The notes beneath the pieces were generated by a model. The model made no database searches. It saw only the letters and a program-made list of their open reading frames with translations, and had not been told where the DNA came from. The position numbers and the translations under genes are program-made. Shown here in pieces: positions 8,319 through 17,291 of a stretch of DNA of 64,000 nucleotides; within the stretch, counting starts at the first letter, position 1; every line of letters begins with the position of its first letter. The stretch comes from Pseudomonas chlororaphis (GTDB lineage Bacteria > Pseudomonadota > Gammaproteobacteria > Pseudomonadales > Pseudomonadaceae): NCBI GenBank assembly GCA_001023535.1, contig CP011020.1, forward strand, positions 5,082,501-5,146,500. The letters run 5' to 3'.

Positions 8319-9728
8319 TCAAACTCCCGGAGGAAGGAAATCTCGCTCCGGCACGTAATCCTGCTTCAAATAGACAGATAAGGATTTGAGGTCATCAACA
8401 CTTAAAGTCCCTGCGGCCTGCTTCAGCTTCAGGTTGTCGATAATGTAGTCATAGCGTGCGTTGTTATAGTCGCGAACCACTGCATACAGTTGCCTTTGCG
8501 CAGTCAGTACATCCGCGATATTTCGCGAGCCGATATCAACTCCGACCTGATTGGCCTCGACGGATTTTCTGGCAGAGACAATGCCTTGGCGGCGGGAAGC
8601 AATTTGCGCGATATCAGTATTGACACTTCTGAACGCATTTCGAGTGTTCAGCACAATCTCACGACGTCGATCTTCCTTTTGGTCCTGACTTTCCAAAAGC
8701 CGCTCGGCTGACTCTTTAACTTTGGAGCGGGTCATTCCGCCTGAATAGATTGGAATATTCAGCTCAATGCCGATGCTGCTCTGCGAAACATCGTCACGAT
8801 AGCCGTTGCGGCCAAAGTCGGTAGGGTTGCTGTAACCGAAACTATCGTTGTCACCCTTACGGTAAGAGGCTACCGCATCGATCGTGGGTAAATGGCCAGC
8901 CTTATGCTGCTTGAGGGTTTGGGCAGCAGCTTGCTCGGCTTGCTCACTGGCTTGGAGCTGCAGGTTCTGACGAACCGCTGTGTCGACCCAGGACTGTGCC
9001 TCGTTAGGGATCGGGGATTCGACGGGGAGCTGATGTCCGATTCCAGAAATGGTGCTGTAGGATCGGTTGGTCAAACGACCCAATGCTTCATACGCATCGT
9101 CAACCTTTCGCTGCACCACTTGCCGATTCGCTTGCACGTTGTCATAGGCCGCTTGAGCGTCGTACACGTCAGTGATGCTCGATGCTCCGTCTTCCAACCT
9201 GCCTTGCGCCTGATCGCGCTGATGGAGCAAAGCGGCTTCTTCAGCCTGGACCGCTGCCAGAGCATCAAGCTGACGCAACGTCTCAAAGTATGCCTCAGCG
9301 GCAGTCAACGCCAACGATTGCACCTTAACCGAAAGCTCCAACTCCGCTTGAGCGACACTCGACTCTGCCGCCTTCAATTGAAACCATCGGTCGACGCGAA
9401 AAAGGGGCTGACTGAGATTGGCTCGAAACGTGGTCCCGCTGCGCTCTCGACTGAGCGAGGGTTCGTCGCGCTCCAAACGAACTGTTTCTGAGGTTGCACC
9501 AGCCGTCAAATTGGGCAGCAGACCGGAGCGAGCTTGGGGTACCGCTTCGCGCTGAGCCAGATAGGCGTGGCGAGCCGCAGCCAGTTGTGCATCGTTTTTA
9601 AATGCAGACTGGTACACACCAATAAGATCGGCGTGATCTGAAGACGAACGATCAAAAGAAAAAGCTAAAGGGCTCGATGCGCAGCCCGCAATAAGTACAC
9701 ATCGGCAAACCGAGTCAATGAGATTCAT
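8319..9728 (-). CDS. TolC family outer membrane channel of type I secretion
   Basis: 469 residues, typical for TolC-like exit ducts. A signal sequence (MNLIDSVCRCVLIAGCASSPLAFS) precedes two repeats of the outer membrane efflux fold: long helices with heptad-like AEAYFETLRQLDALAAVQAEEA and LNTRNAFRSVNTDIAQIASRR, and strands such as GIELNIPIYSGGMTRSKV. The pattern NQVGVDIGSRNIADVLTAQRQLYAV is characteristic of TolC proteins of RTX systems. First gene of the secretion locus on this strand; the exporter gene follows after 105 bases that contain a hairpin. Together with the adaptor it completes a dedicated type I system. Confidence 0.94.
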   Translation of the reverse strand: MNLIDSVCRCVLIAGCASSPLAFSFDRSSSDHADLIGVYQSAFKNDAQLAAARHAYLAQREAVPQARSGLLPNLTAGATSETVRLERDEPSLSRERSGTTFRANLSQPLFRVDRWFQLKAAESSVAQAELELSVKVQSLALTAAEAYFETLRQLDALAAVQAEEAALLHQRDQAQGRLEDGASSITDVYDAQAAYDNVQANRQVVQRKVDDAYEALGRLTNRSYSTISGIGHQLPVESPIPNEAQSWVDTAVRQNLQLQASEQAEQAAAQTLKQHKAGHLPTIDAVASYRKGDNDSFGYSNPTDFGRNGYRDDVSQSSIGIELNIPIYSGGMTRSKVKESAERLLESQDQKEDRRREIVLNTRNAFRSVNTDIAQIASRRQGIVSARKSVEANQVGVDIGSRNIADVLTAQRQLYAVVRDYNNARYDYIIDNLKLKQAAGTLSVDDLKSLSVYLKQDYVPERDFLPPGV

Positions 9729-11880
9729 TACTGCTTATCCAGGAAGCGATCACTTAAAAATCCATTCCATTAGCTCGGCTCAACGCCTAAAAACTTTACT
9801 CCTTCCTACCTGTAGAAAAGATTTTTCGTTCCAGGATGTGCCCAATACCAAAGAGTCTAATTTTTTTCGGCAGCATTAAACGCTTATAAATGCTATAAAA
9901 ATCACACACACTCGACTTTCGCTATATACCAAATAACAAATAATTCTAAATACCTTCGACCTGCCATACCAAACTCCCGCCAAAACGCAACGCCCATTCG
10001 TCAGATTGATTGGATTCTCGAAAACTATATATAGCACCACGCCTTATAACCAAACACGGCACAGCGCTTATCCGAATTTACGAATATGTGTTTATGGTTG
10101 GTATGGCAGCTTTTCTTGAAAGATATCAAAAAGCCATCACCCAATCCATGTGCTTCCTAATTGTGAGCTTCCAATGCAAATCGACTTTCAGGTCAGGTCA
10201 GCCAGTTGCACTCACATCTTTTTTATAAGTCATTGATTGTAATGATCTTTAGTAAGGATAAGCTGAGTTCGCTTCCTGCTTCTATTCCCATGAGACGGCA
10301 TGTAAGGCTAATCGATTTTCGACCAACGGCAGGGTTTGGGTCTAAACGATGAAATTCCGAACAGTGTTAAATGGGCACGCAAGGAGTGGCCAGAACTACC
10401 ATCACTCGCATGTCCTAGATAGTCAGGCGGAATGCTGAGGAATGGGCTATTGGCCTGCTCCTCCTAATGACTACTCAGCAAGCCGTAAGAAAGATGATGG
10501 GTGAACGATTCCGGGCACCGCCCGCATGTACGACCGATATCGACAGCCAGCGCAAGCAGCTCGCGACGTTCGTTCAGTAGATACAAACGCAAAAAAATAA
10601 CTCCAGCGCCTGCGCTCCAAGCTATTCGAAAGCTCCGAAGCTGACCACGAACACCCGTTATACTTGGCGACATGGCCATGGTGTTGACTCTGTTCGCTAT
10701 ACATCAAATATCGAGCCCCTTCCGTCGTGATAGGCGAAACAACGAATCATGAAGACTCATTACTCCATTCAATCACGCCGCAGGGTTCCCTACCGACTTT
10801 CTATAGCATCGCTGAACATCTATGGGGGCGAGGATGTGATGTCGATACAGACGGTGATTGCGCTGGCCCAGATGATCATCAATGGACAGAACTGACTTTG
10901 TCGCTTCGCGGTTCATCGGGACAGCGCTTGGACATTGATCCCGTCTCACTCATGCCACTGAGGTTGGTAATCCGCTCATCGCACCCAAGGCTCTGCCAAA
11001 GAGCAGCCGAGTATCTCCTGTCTGTCTCGGGAAGCTCTGTCGCTCAGGAAGAGATGATCATCGAGTGACAAGGCTCGCCTTCCCTCCCCCGTTGCCAGCC
11101 ACTCTTCACTCACGCTGAGCAAACGCGCCAACTGCTCTATACGCATTTAGCGAGCCAATTCGTCAGACACTGCGGGCTGATGCTAAGCAGCTCCGAAGAA
11201 CTAGCGAAAGAGATGTAGTGCTCTCCTAGCGTGGCCCTCAAACGTTGCCCACTGGCCCGTCGGGAGCGTGAAAGCGAATGTCTACGCTGGTCGTTCTTAC
11301 CGCTGGTCATTAACAGTGCTCTGCCTACTGCAACTGCGAATAACCGGACCCAATGTAGGGGACAAAATGCAGGATGGGATAGGGTGAGCGCGCCTCGATT
11401 CGCATAAAGGGAATCGCCCCACAAAAGACGGTTAAAAAGACCTACAGACCGAACCTAAGCGAGGGATGCGCTGACGTATCAGGCGGCAGCAGACATGTCA
11501 GGAGAAGCTGATAATAAGTCCATCACCACGAGCAGGCACACCGACGTGGGCCCCAGACGAAGCCTGAATCGATGCAATCTGCCAAAACTCTTGTGAGAGC
11601 GAGTTCGAGACTCATCGACGGCGGGCTGTTACGACGTGATCTTGTACCGGCTATCCATCGAGCCGCTGCTCATCCAAATCCGAGGCTTGCGCCAAGTAAA
11701 TGATCTATACCTTCAGAAACACGCAATCAGGCCAAGGTGGCACTACGGACGTGACCGGATGGAACGATCGTGGCGTATCCGAATCTCTGCCTCCTATAAA
11801 GAAGCCGGCCTGTAGACGTTGTAACCGGCGCCCCGCACGCCTGGATTGGCGCACCACTTTCAATGCCTGAAGTATCGTCC
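9729..11880. other. Gene-poor AT-rich interval, possible remnant region
   Basis: About 2.1 kb between the divergently placed tolC-like gene and the solute-binding protein gene. The first ~550 bases are strongly AT-rich and should contain the promoter of the secretion locus. Six-frame reading gives only short open frames without recognisable domains; the best is 10727-11068, listed separately. A minus-strand frame at 10464-10707 has hydrophobic segments but no family resemblance. I see no transposase, tRNA or integrase fragment that I can name. Composition and lack of coding structure suggest decayed, horizontally acquired DNA. Confidence 0.5.
10727..11068 (+). CDS. Possible small hypothetical protein
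   Basis: 113 codons starting from GTG at 10727, not recognised. The composition is soluble and plausible for a real protein (acidic VDTDGDCAGPDDHQW, then LTLSLRG, LDIDPVSLMPLRLVIRS, AAEYLLSVSG), with no signal sequence or membrane segment. No good ribosome site is visible before the GTG, and the surrounding interval is poor in genes, so it may equally be a remnant. Kept because it is the longest well-balanced frame in the interval. Confidence 0.3.
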   Translation: MIGETTNHEDSLLHSITPQGSLPTFYSIAEHLWGRGCDVDTDGDCAGPDDHQWTELTLSLRGSSGQRLDIDPVSLMPLRLVIRSSHPRLCQRAAEYLLSVSGSSVAQEEMIIE

Positions 11881-12645
11881 ATGAGTCCGACCCAACGCGT
11901 TTTGAATGCCCCCAGCAAAGCGCTGTACCGAGTTTGCCTATTGCTGGCGCTGCTGGCTGCCCGCGCGGCGAGCGCTGAGCCTCCCGTCATTGAACTGCAC
12001 ATCCTCGATGCACCGCCGCTGACGTTCGTCGACGATCCCAGGGGCTACGGAATCGTCGGCGATGTCGCCGTGGCGGCCATGGCCAAGGCCGGCTATCCGG
12101 TGAAAATCCACGTGCTGCCCTGGGCCAGGGCGCAGAAACACGTGAGCGAGGAACACGATCACCTGATCACCCCGCTGTCGCGCATACCGGGCCGCGAGAA
12201 CCGCTTCACCTGGATCGCGTCGATCATGCCCATGGAGCGGGCATTCTTCAGCCTGGAACAGCGGGTCGACAGCTTCGCCCAGGCGCGGGACACCTTCCAC
12301 AAGATCGGCGTCGGCCTGGGCAGTGCGCAAGAAGAGATCCTGCGCACCGAGGGCTTTCGCGATGACCAGATCTACCCCTTGGCCATTGGCGAGAACCCGG
12401 CTCAACTCCTGCTGATGGGGCGCATCGATGCCTGGTTCAACGGCGTGCCCGAGAGCCGCTACATCTGGCCCAAGGTGTCCAAGCGCAAATTGCTCATGAG
12501 CCCGGTGGGCAGCAATGCCGATCTCTACCTGGCCTGCTCGAAGCAATGTTCCCCGAAGATGGTCGACGACCTGCGCAAAGCCGTGGACGCCCTTCGCGCG
12601 GAGGGCGCGATCAAGCGAATCCATGACGTCTACCTGCCGAGGTAG
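11881..12645 (+). CDS. Periplasmic solute-binding (SBP_bac_3-like) protein
   Basis: About 254 residues from the ATG at 11881 (another in-frame ATG lies at 11863; neither has a strong ribosome site). A signal sequence (YRVCLLLALLAARAASA) is followed by the two-lobed binding fold of family 3 solute-binding proteins: IELHILDAPPLTFVD, GYGIVGDVAVAAMAKAGY, a WARAQKHV helix and a C-terminal VDALRAEGAIKRIHDVYL that matches the family's closing helix. There are no permease or ATPase genes nearby, as is common for stand-alone Pseudomonas members of this family, whose ligand is usually unknown. It precedes the RND operon by ~200 bases with an intervening promoter region. Confidence 0.85.
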   Translation: MSPTQRVLNAPSKALYRVCLLLALLAARAASAEPPVIELHILDAPPLTFVDDPRGYGIVGDVAVAAMAKAGYPVKIHVLPWARAQKHVSEEHDHLITPLSRIPGRENRFTWIASIMPMERAFFSLEQRVDSFAQARDTFHKIGVGLGSAQEEILRTEGFRDDQIYPLAIGENPAQLLLMGRIDAWFNGVPESRYIWPKVSKRKLLMSPVGSNADLYLACSKQCSPKMVDDLRKAVDALRAEGAIKRIHDVYLPR

Positions 12646-12743
12646 ACAGCTGGCGAGGTCGCCCCTCGTCAGCCAGCCATCATTAGTTTTATTGATAGCA
12701 GCCTAACGAAAGCCCCGGACTAGAGGCGTTATCGATGGCTTAT

Positions 12744-12758
12744 ATCATTCCGAATGAT
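12744..12758 (+). promoter_or_regulatory. ATC-N9-GAT box upstream of mexE (MexT/LysR-type operator candidate)
   Basis: The stretch ATCATTCCGAATGAT is a perfect ATC-N9-GAT palindrome, extended by one pair on each side (TATCATT-CCG-AATGATA, 12743-12759). In P. aeruginosa the LysR regulator MexT acts at nod-box-like ATC-N9-GAT sites before mexEF-oprN. It lies 85 bases before the mexE start. That a MexT homologue uses it here is inference. Confidence 0.6.
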
Positions 12759-12843
12759 AGTTACCTTTATTTCATTCGATTCGTTCCCTTGACGCACGCC
12801 ACGCATCATCCGCCCATTCTCAATACATTGGCGGATGCTATCC

Positions 12844-14097
12844 ATGGAACATTCACTTTCAAAACTGCGTTTTCCCCTCGCCCTGCTGGCGGTGCTGGTG
12901 ATGAGCGCCTGCGGCAAGACCCCGGACACGGCGGCCTCCATGCCACCGGCCAAAGTCAGCGTCGCCAAGGTCCTGGAACAACCCGTCAACGAATGGGATG
13001 AATTCACCGGGCGCCTCGAAGCACCGGAAACCGTCGAGATCCGTCCACGGGTCTCGGGGCAGATCGACGACGTAGCCTTCACCGAAGGTGCGCTGGTCAA
13101 GAAGGGCGACCTGCTGTTCCAGATCGACCCACGCCCGTTCCAGGCTGAGGTCCGTCGGCTCGAAGCCCAACTGGCCCAGGCCCGCGCCACGGCGACCCGT
13201 AGCGAGAACGAAGCCCAGCGCGGCGACCGCCTGCGCCAGAGCAACGCCATCTCCGCCGAACTGGCAGACTCGCGAACCACCGCCGCCCAGGAAGCCCGTG
13301 CCGTCGTCGCGGCCATCCAGGCACAACTGGACCTGGCCAAGCTGAACTTGAGCTTCACCCGCGTCACCTCGCCCATCAGCGGACGCGTCAGCCGCGCGCA
13401 GATCACCGCCGGCAACCTGGTGACCGCCGACGTCACGCCGCTCACCAGCGTGGTGTCCACCGACAAGGTCTACGCTTACTTCGACGCGGACGAGCGGGTC
13501 TTCCTCAAGTACACCCAGCTCGCCCGCCAGGGCCAGCGCGGCCAGGCTACGCCGGTCTACATGGGCCTGTCCAACGAGGACGGCAACCCGCACCTGGGCC
13601 AGATGAACTTCGTCGACAACCAGGTCAACCCGCAGACCGGCACCATCCGCGGTCGCGCCGTGTTCGACAACAAGGACGGCGAGTACACCCCAGGGCTGTA
13701 TGCCCGCCTGAAACTGGTGGGCAGCGGCACCTACTCCGCCGTGCTGATCAACGACGAAGCCGTCGGCACCGACCTGGGCAAGAAATTCGTGCTGGTGATG
13801 GACGCCGACAACAAGCCGGCCTACCGCGCCGTCGAGCTGGGGCCGAAGATCGAAGGCCTGCGCATCGTGCGCAACGGCCTGAGCAAGAACGACACCATCA
13901 TCGTCAAGGGGCTGCAACGGGCACGTCCGGGTTCACCGGTTACGCCTGAAACAGTACCGATGGCCAGCGACGACACCCTCGCGGCCCTGGCACAACAACG
14001 TAAAGCGCTCGAAGCCAGCAACCTGCCTCAAGTCGCGCCTTCCAAGGCAGCGTCCGGAGCGGCGGGCAAACTGGCCGCGACGACCCCACGCGGTTAA
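12844..14097 (+). CDS. mexE: RND efflux periplasmic adaptor MexE
   Basis: About 417 residues from the ATG at 12844 (an in-frame ATG at 12835 has worse spacing to a ribosome site). The N-terminus is a lipoprotein-type signal (FPLALLAVLVMSAC, lipidated Cys expected). Then the HlyD/AcrA layout follows: RLEAPETVEIRPRVSGQIDDVAF and the GALVKKGDLLFQIDPRPF lipoyl half, a helical hairpin (~95-155), FTRVTSPISGRVSRAQITAGNLV, and a beta-barrel. It bridges the inner-membrane pump and the outer-membrane channel. Directly upstream of mexF (14-base gap) and oprN; the order and the very close MexF make this the MexEF-OprN type, which in P. aeruginosa exports chloramphenicol, quinolones and signalling precursors. 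No mexT gene is adjacent. Confidence 0.93.
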   Translation: MEHSLSKLRFPLALLAVLVMSACGKTPDTAASMPPAKVSVAKVLEQPVNEWDEFTGRLEAPETVEIRPRVSGQIDDVAFTEGALVKKGDLLFQIDPRPFQAEVRRLEAQLAQARATATRSENEAQRGDRLRQSNAISAELADSRTTAAQEARAVVAAIQAQLDLAKLNLSFTRVTSPISGRVSRAQITAGNLVTADVTPLTSVVSTDKVYAYFDADERVFLKYTQLARQGQRGQATPVYMGLSNEDGNPHLGQMNFVDNQVNPQTGTIRGRAVFDNKDGEYTPGLYARLKLVGSGTYSAVLINDEAVGTDLGKKFVLVMDADNKPAYRAVELGPKIEGLRIVRNGLSKNDTIIVKGLQRARPGSPVTPETVPMASDDTLAALAQQRKALEASNLPQVAPSKAASGAAGKLAATTPRG

Positions 14098-14111
14098 GGG
14101 ACTGAATCCAG

Positions 14112-17100
14112 ATGAAATTTTCCCAGTTCTTCATTTCGCGGCCGATCTTCGCAGCGGTGCTCTCGCTGCTGATCCTGATCGCCGGCGCCATCTCGCTGTT
14201 CCAATTGCCGATCAGCGAATACCCCGAAGTGGTGCCGCCGACCGTCGTGGTCCGCGCCAACTTCCCCGGCGCCAACCCCAAGGTCATCGGCGAAACCGTG
14301 GCCGCGCCCCTGGAACAAGCCATCACCGGTGTCGAGAACATGCTGTACATGTCCTCGCAATCGACCGCTGACGGCAAGATCACCCTGACCATCACCTTCG
14401 CCCTGGGCACCGACCTGGACAACGCCCAGGTGCAGGTGCAGAACCGCGTCACCCGGACCGAGCCCAAGCTGCCGGAAGAAGTGACCCGGATCGGCATCAC
14501 GGTGGACAAGGCCTCGCCCGACTTGACCATGGTCGTGCACTTGACCTCGCCGGACAAACGCTACGACATGCTCTACCTGTCCAACTACGCCCTGCTCAAC
14601 ATCAAGGACGAGCTGGCGCGCCTGGGTGGCGTGGGTGATGTGCAGTTGTTCGGCATGGGCGACTACTCCCTGCGAGTCTGGCTGGACCCGAACAAGACCG
14701 CCTCGCGCAACCTGACCGCCACCGATGTGGTCACCGCGATCCGTGAACAGAACCGCCAAGTGGCCGCCGGTGCCCTGGGTGCGCCACCGGCGCCGAATGC
14801 CCAGGCCTTCCAGCTCTCGATCAACACCCAGGGTCGCCTGGTAAGTGAGGAAGAGTTCGAGAACATCATCATTCGTTCCGGCGCCAACGGCGAGATCACG
14901 CGCCTGAAGGACATCGCCCGGGTCGAGTTGGGCTCCAGCCAATACGCCCTGCGTTCGCTGCTGGACAACCAGCCGGCGGTGGCGATCCCGATCTTCCAAC
15001 GTCCCGGTTCCAACGCCATCCAGATCTCCAACGACGTTCGCGCCAAGATGGACGAACTGAAGAAGGGCTTCCCGGCCGGCATGGACTACAGCATCGTCTA
15101 TGACCCGACGATCTTCGTTCGCGGCTCCATCGAAGCGGTGGTCCACACCCTGTTCGAAGCACTGATCCTTGTAGTGCTGGTGGTGATCCTGTTCCTGCAA
15201 ACCTGGCGCGCCTCGATCATTCCGTTGGTGGCGGTGCCGGTCTCGCTGATCGGTACGTTCGCCGTGATGCATCTATTCGGCTTCTCGCTGAACGCCCTCT
15301 CGCTGTTCGGTCTGGTATTGGCCATCGGTATCGTGGTGGACGACGCCATCGTGGTGGTGGAGAACGTCGAGCGGAACATCGAGTTGGGCCTGGCCCCTGT
15401 AGAAGCGACCAAAAAGGCGATGGGCGAAGTGACCGGGCCAATCATCGCCACTGCCCTGGTGCTGTGCGCGGTATTCGTACCGGCGGCATTCATCAGTGGC
15501 TTGACCGGGCAGTTCTATAAGCAGTTTGCGTTGACCATCGCGATTTCCACGGTGATCTCGGCGATCAACTCCCTGACCCTGTCCCCTGCCCTGGCCGCTG
15601 TGTTGCTCAAAGGCCACGACGCGCCCAAGGACCGTTTCTCGCGGTTCCTGGACAAGCTTTTCGGTGGCTGGCTGTTCCGACCGTTCAACCGCTTCTTCGA
15701 GCGTGCCAGCCACGGTTACGTGGGCACCGTCGCCCGTGTGATCCGCAGCAGTGGCATCGCCCTTCTGCTCTACGCCGGCCTGATGGTGCTGACCTTCTTC
15801 GGCTTCTCCAACACGCCGACCGGCTTCGTGCCCGGCCAGGACAAGCAATACCTGGTGGCCTTTGCCCAATTGCCTGACGCCGCGAGCCTGGACCGTACCG
15901 AAGACGTGATCAAGCGCATGTCCGACCTGGCCCTCAAGCAACCGGGCGTGGAAAGCGCGGTGGCCTTCCCTGGCCTGTCGATCAACGGCTTCACCAACAG
16001 TCCGAACGCCGGCATCGTGTTCGTGACCCTCAAGCCCTTCGACGAGCGCAAGGACCCGAGCCAATCGGCCGGTGCCATTGCCGGGGCCTTGAACGGCCAG
16101 TTCGCCGGGATCCAGGAAGCCTACATGGCGATCTTCCCGCCGCCACCGGTACAAGGCCTGGGGACGATCGGTGGTTTCCGCCTGCAAATCGAAGACCGGG
16201 GCAACCTGGGCTACGACGAGCTTTATAAAGAAACCATGAACATCATCACCAAGAGCCGCAGCGTGCCGGAACTGGCCGGTCTGTTCACCAGCTACACGGT
16301 GAACGTGCCCCAGGTCGATGCCGCCATCGACCGTGAAAAGGCCAAGACCCACGGCGTGGCCGTCAGCGACATCTTCGACACCCTGCAGATCTACCTGGGT
16401 TCGCTGTATGCCAACGACTTCAACCGCTTCGGCCGCACCTACCAGGTCAACGTCCAGGCCGAGCAGCAGTTCCGCCTCGAAGCCGACCAGATCGGCCAGC
16501 TCAAGGTGCGCAACAACCGTGGCGAGATGATCCCGCTGGCGACCTTCATCAAGGTCAGCGACACCTCGGGCCCTGACCGCGTGATGCACTACAACGGCTT
16601 CATCACCGCTGAAATCAACGGTGCCGCCGCCCCGGGCTACAGCTCCGGCCAGGCCGAGAAAGCCATCGAGAAGCTGCTCAAGGACGAACTGCCCAACGGC
16701 ATGACCTACGAGTGGACCGACCTGACGTACCAGCAGATCCTCTCGGGCAACACCGCGCTGTTCGTGTTCCCGCTCTGCGTACTGCTGGCGTTCCTGGTGC
16801 TCGCGGCGCAGTACGAAAGCTGGAGCCTGCCGCTGGCGGTGATCCTGATCGTACCGATGACCCTGCTGTCGGCCATCACCGGGGTGATCGTCTCCGGCGG
16901 CGACAATAACATCTTTACCCAGATCGGCTTGATCGTACTGGTGGGGCTTGCCTGCAAGAACGCGATCCTGATCGTCGAGTTCGCCAAGGATAAACAGCTC
17001 GAAGGCATGAACCCGCTGGCAGCGGTCCTGGAAGCGTGCCGCCTGCGTCTGCGGCCGATCCTGATGACCTCCTTCGCCTTCGTCATGGGCGTGGTGCCCC

Positions 17101-17291
17101 TGGTGTTCTCCAGCGGCGCCGGTGCGGAAATGCGCCATGCCATGGGTGTCGCGGTGTTCTCGGGGATGCTCGGCGTGACCTTCTTCGGCCTGCTGCTGAC
17201 CCCAGTGTTCTATGTACTGATCCGTAACTTCGTCGAGCGCAGCGAGGCCCGCAAGGCCGCCCGGGCCTTGAAACTGGAGGCGCAACAATGA
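14112..17291 (+). CDS. mexF: RND multidrug efflux permease MexF
   Basis: 1059 residues, the normal size of an HAE1-type RND pump. The start MKFSQFFISRPIFAAVLSLLI and the following PISEYPEVVPPTVVVRANFPGA agree closely with MexF of P. aeruginosa as I remember it. The fourth membrane helix carries the proton-relay pair of Asp residues (GIVVDDAIVVVENVER) and helix ten the Lys (GLACKNAILIVEFAKD). Two large periplasmic loops and twelve membrane segments are evident. Proton-driven trimeric pump working with MexE and OprN. The stop overlaps the start of oprN (ATGA), so the three genes are one operon. Confidence 0.96.
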   Translation: MKFSQFFISRPIFAAVLSLLILIAGAISLFQLPISEYPEVVPPTVVVRANFPGANPKVIGETVAAPLEQAITGVENMLYMSSQSTADGKITLTITFALGTDLDNAQVQVQNRVTRTEPKLPEEVTRIGITVDKASPDLTMVVHLTSPDKRYDMLYLSNYALLNIKDELARLGGVGDVQLFGMGDYSLRVWLDPNKTASRNLTATDVVTAIREQNRQVAAGALGAPPAPNAQAFQLSINTQGRLVSEEEFENIIIRSGANGEITRLKDIARVELGSSQYALRSLLDNQPAVAIPIFQRPGSNAIQISNDVRAKMDELKKGFPAGMDYSIVYDPTIFVRGSIEAVVHTLFEALILVVLVVILFLQTWRASIIPLVAVPVSLIGTFAVMHLFGFSLNALSLFGLVLAIGIVVDDAIVVVENVERNIELGLAPVEATKKAMGEVTGPIIATALVLCAVFVPAAFISGLTGQFYKQFALTIAISTVISAINSLTLSPALAAVLLKGHDAPKDRFSRFLDKLFGGWLFRPFNRFFERASHGYVGTVARVIRSSGIALLLYAGLMVLTFFGFSNTPTGFVPGQDKQYLVAFAQLPDAASLDRTEDVIKRMSDLALKQPGVESAVAFPGLSINGFTNSPNAGIVFVTLKPFDERKDPSQSAGAIAGALNGQFAGIQEAYMAIFPPPPVQGLGTIGGFRLQIEDRGNLGYDELYKETMNIITKSRSVPELAGLFTSYTVNVPQVDAAIDREKAKTHGVAVSDIFDTLQIYLGSLYANDFNRFGRTYQVNVQAEQQFRLEADQIGQLKVRNNRGEMIPLATFIKVSDTSGPDRVMHYNGFITAEINGAAAPGYSSGQAEKAIEKLLKDELPNGMTYEWTDLTYQQILSGNTALFVFPLCVLLAFLVLAAQYESWSLPLAVILIVPMTLLSAITGVIVSGGDNNIFTQIGLIVLVGLACKNAILIVEFAKDKQLEGMNPLAAVLEACRLRLRPILMTSFAFVMGVVPLVFSSGAGAEMRHAMGVAVFSGMLGVTFFGLLLTPVFYVLIRNFVERSEARKAARALKLEAQQ

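Noticed and set aside
10464..10707. Minus-strand small ORFs in the gene-poor interval
   Set aside because: Two overlapping frames of similar length, no ribosome site and no recognisable family; not listed as genes.
11137..11424. 95-codon minus-strand frame in the gene-poor interval as a transposase remnant
   Set aside because: No DDE or HTH pattern and no flanking inverted repeats could be found.
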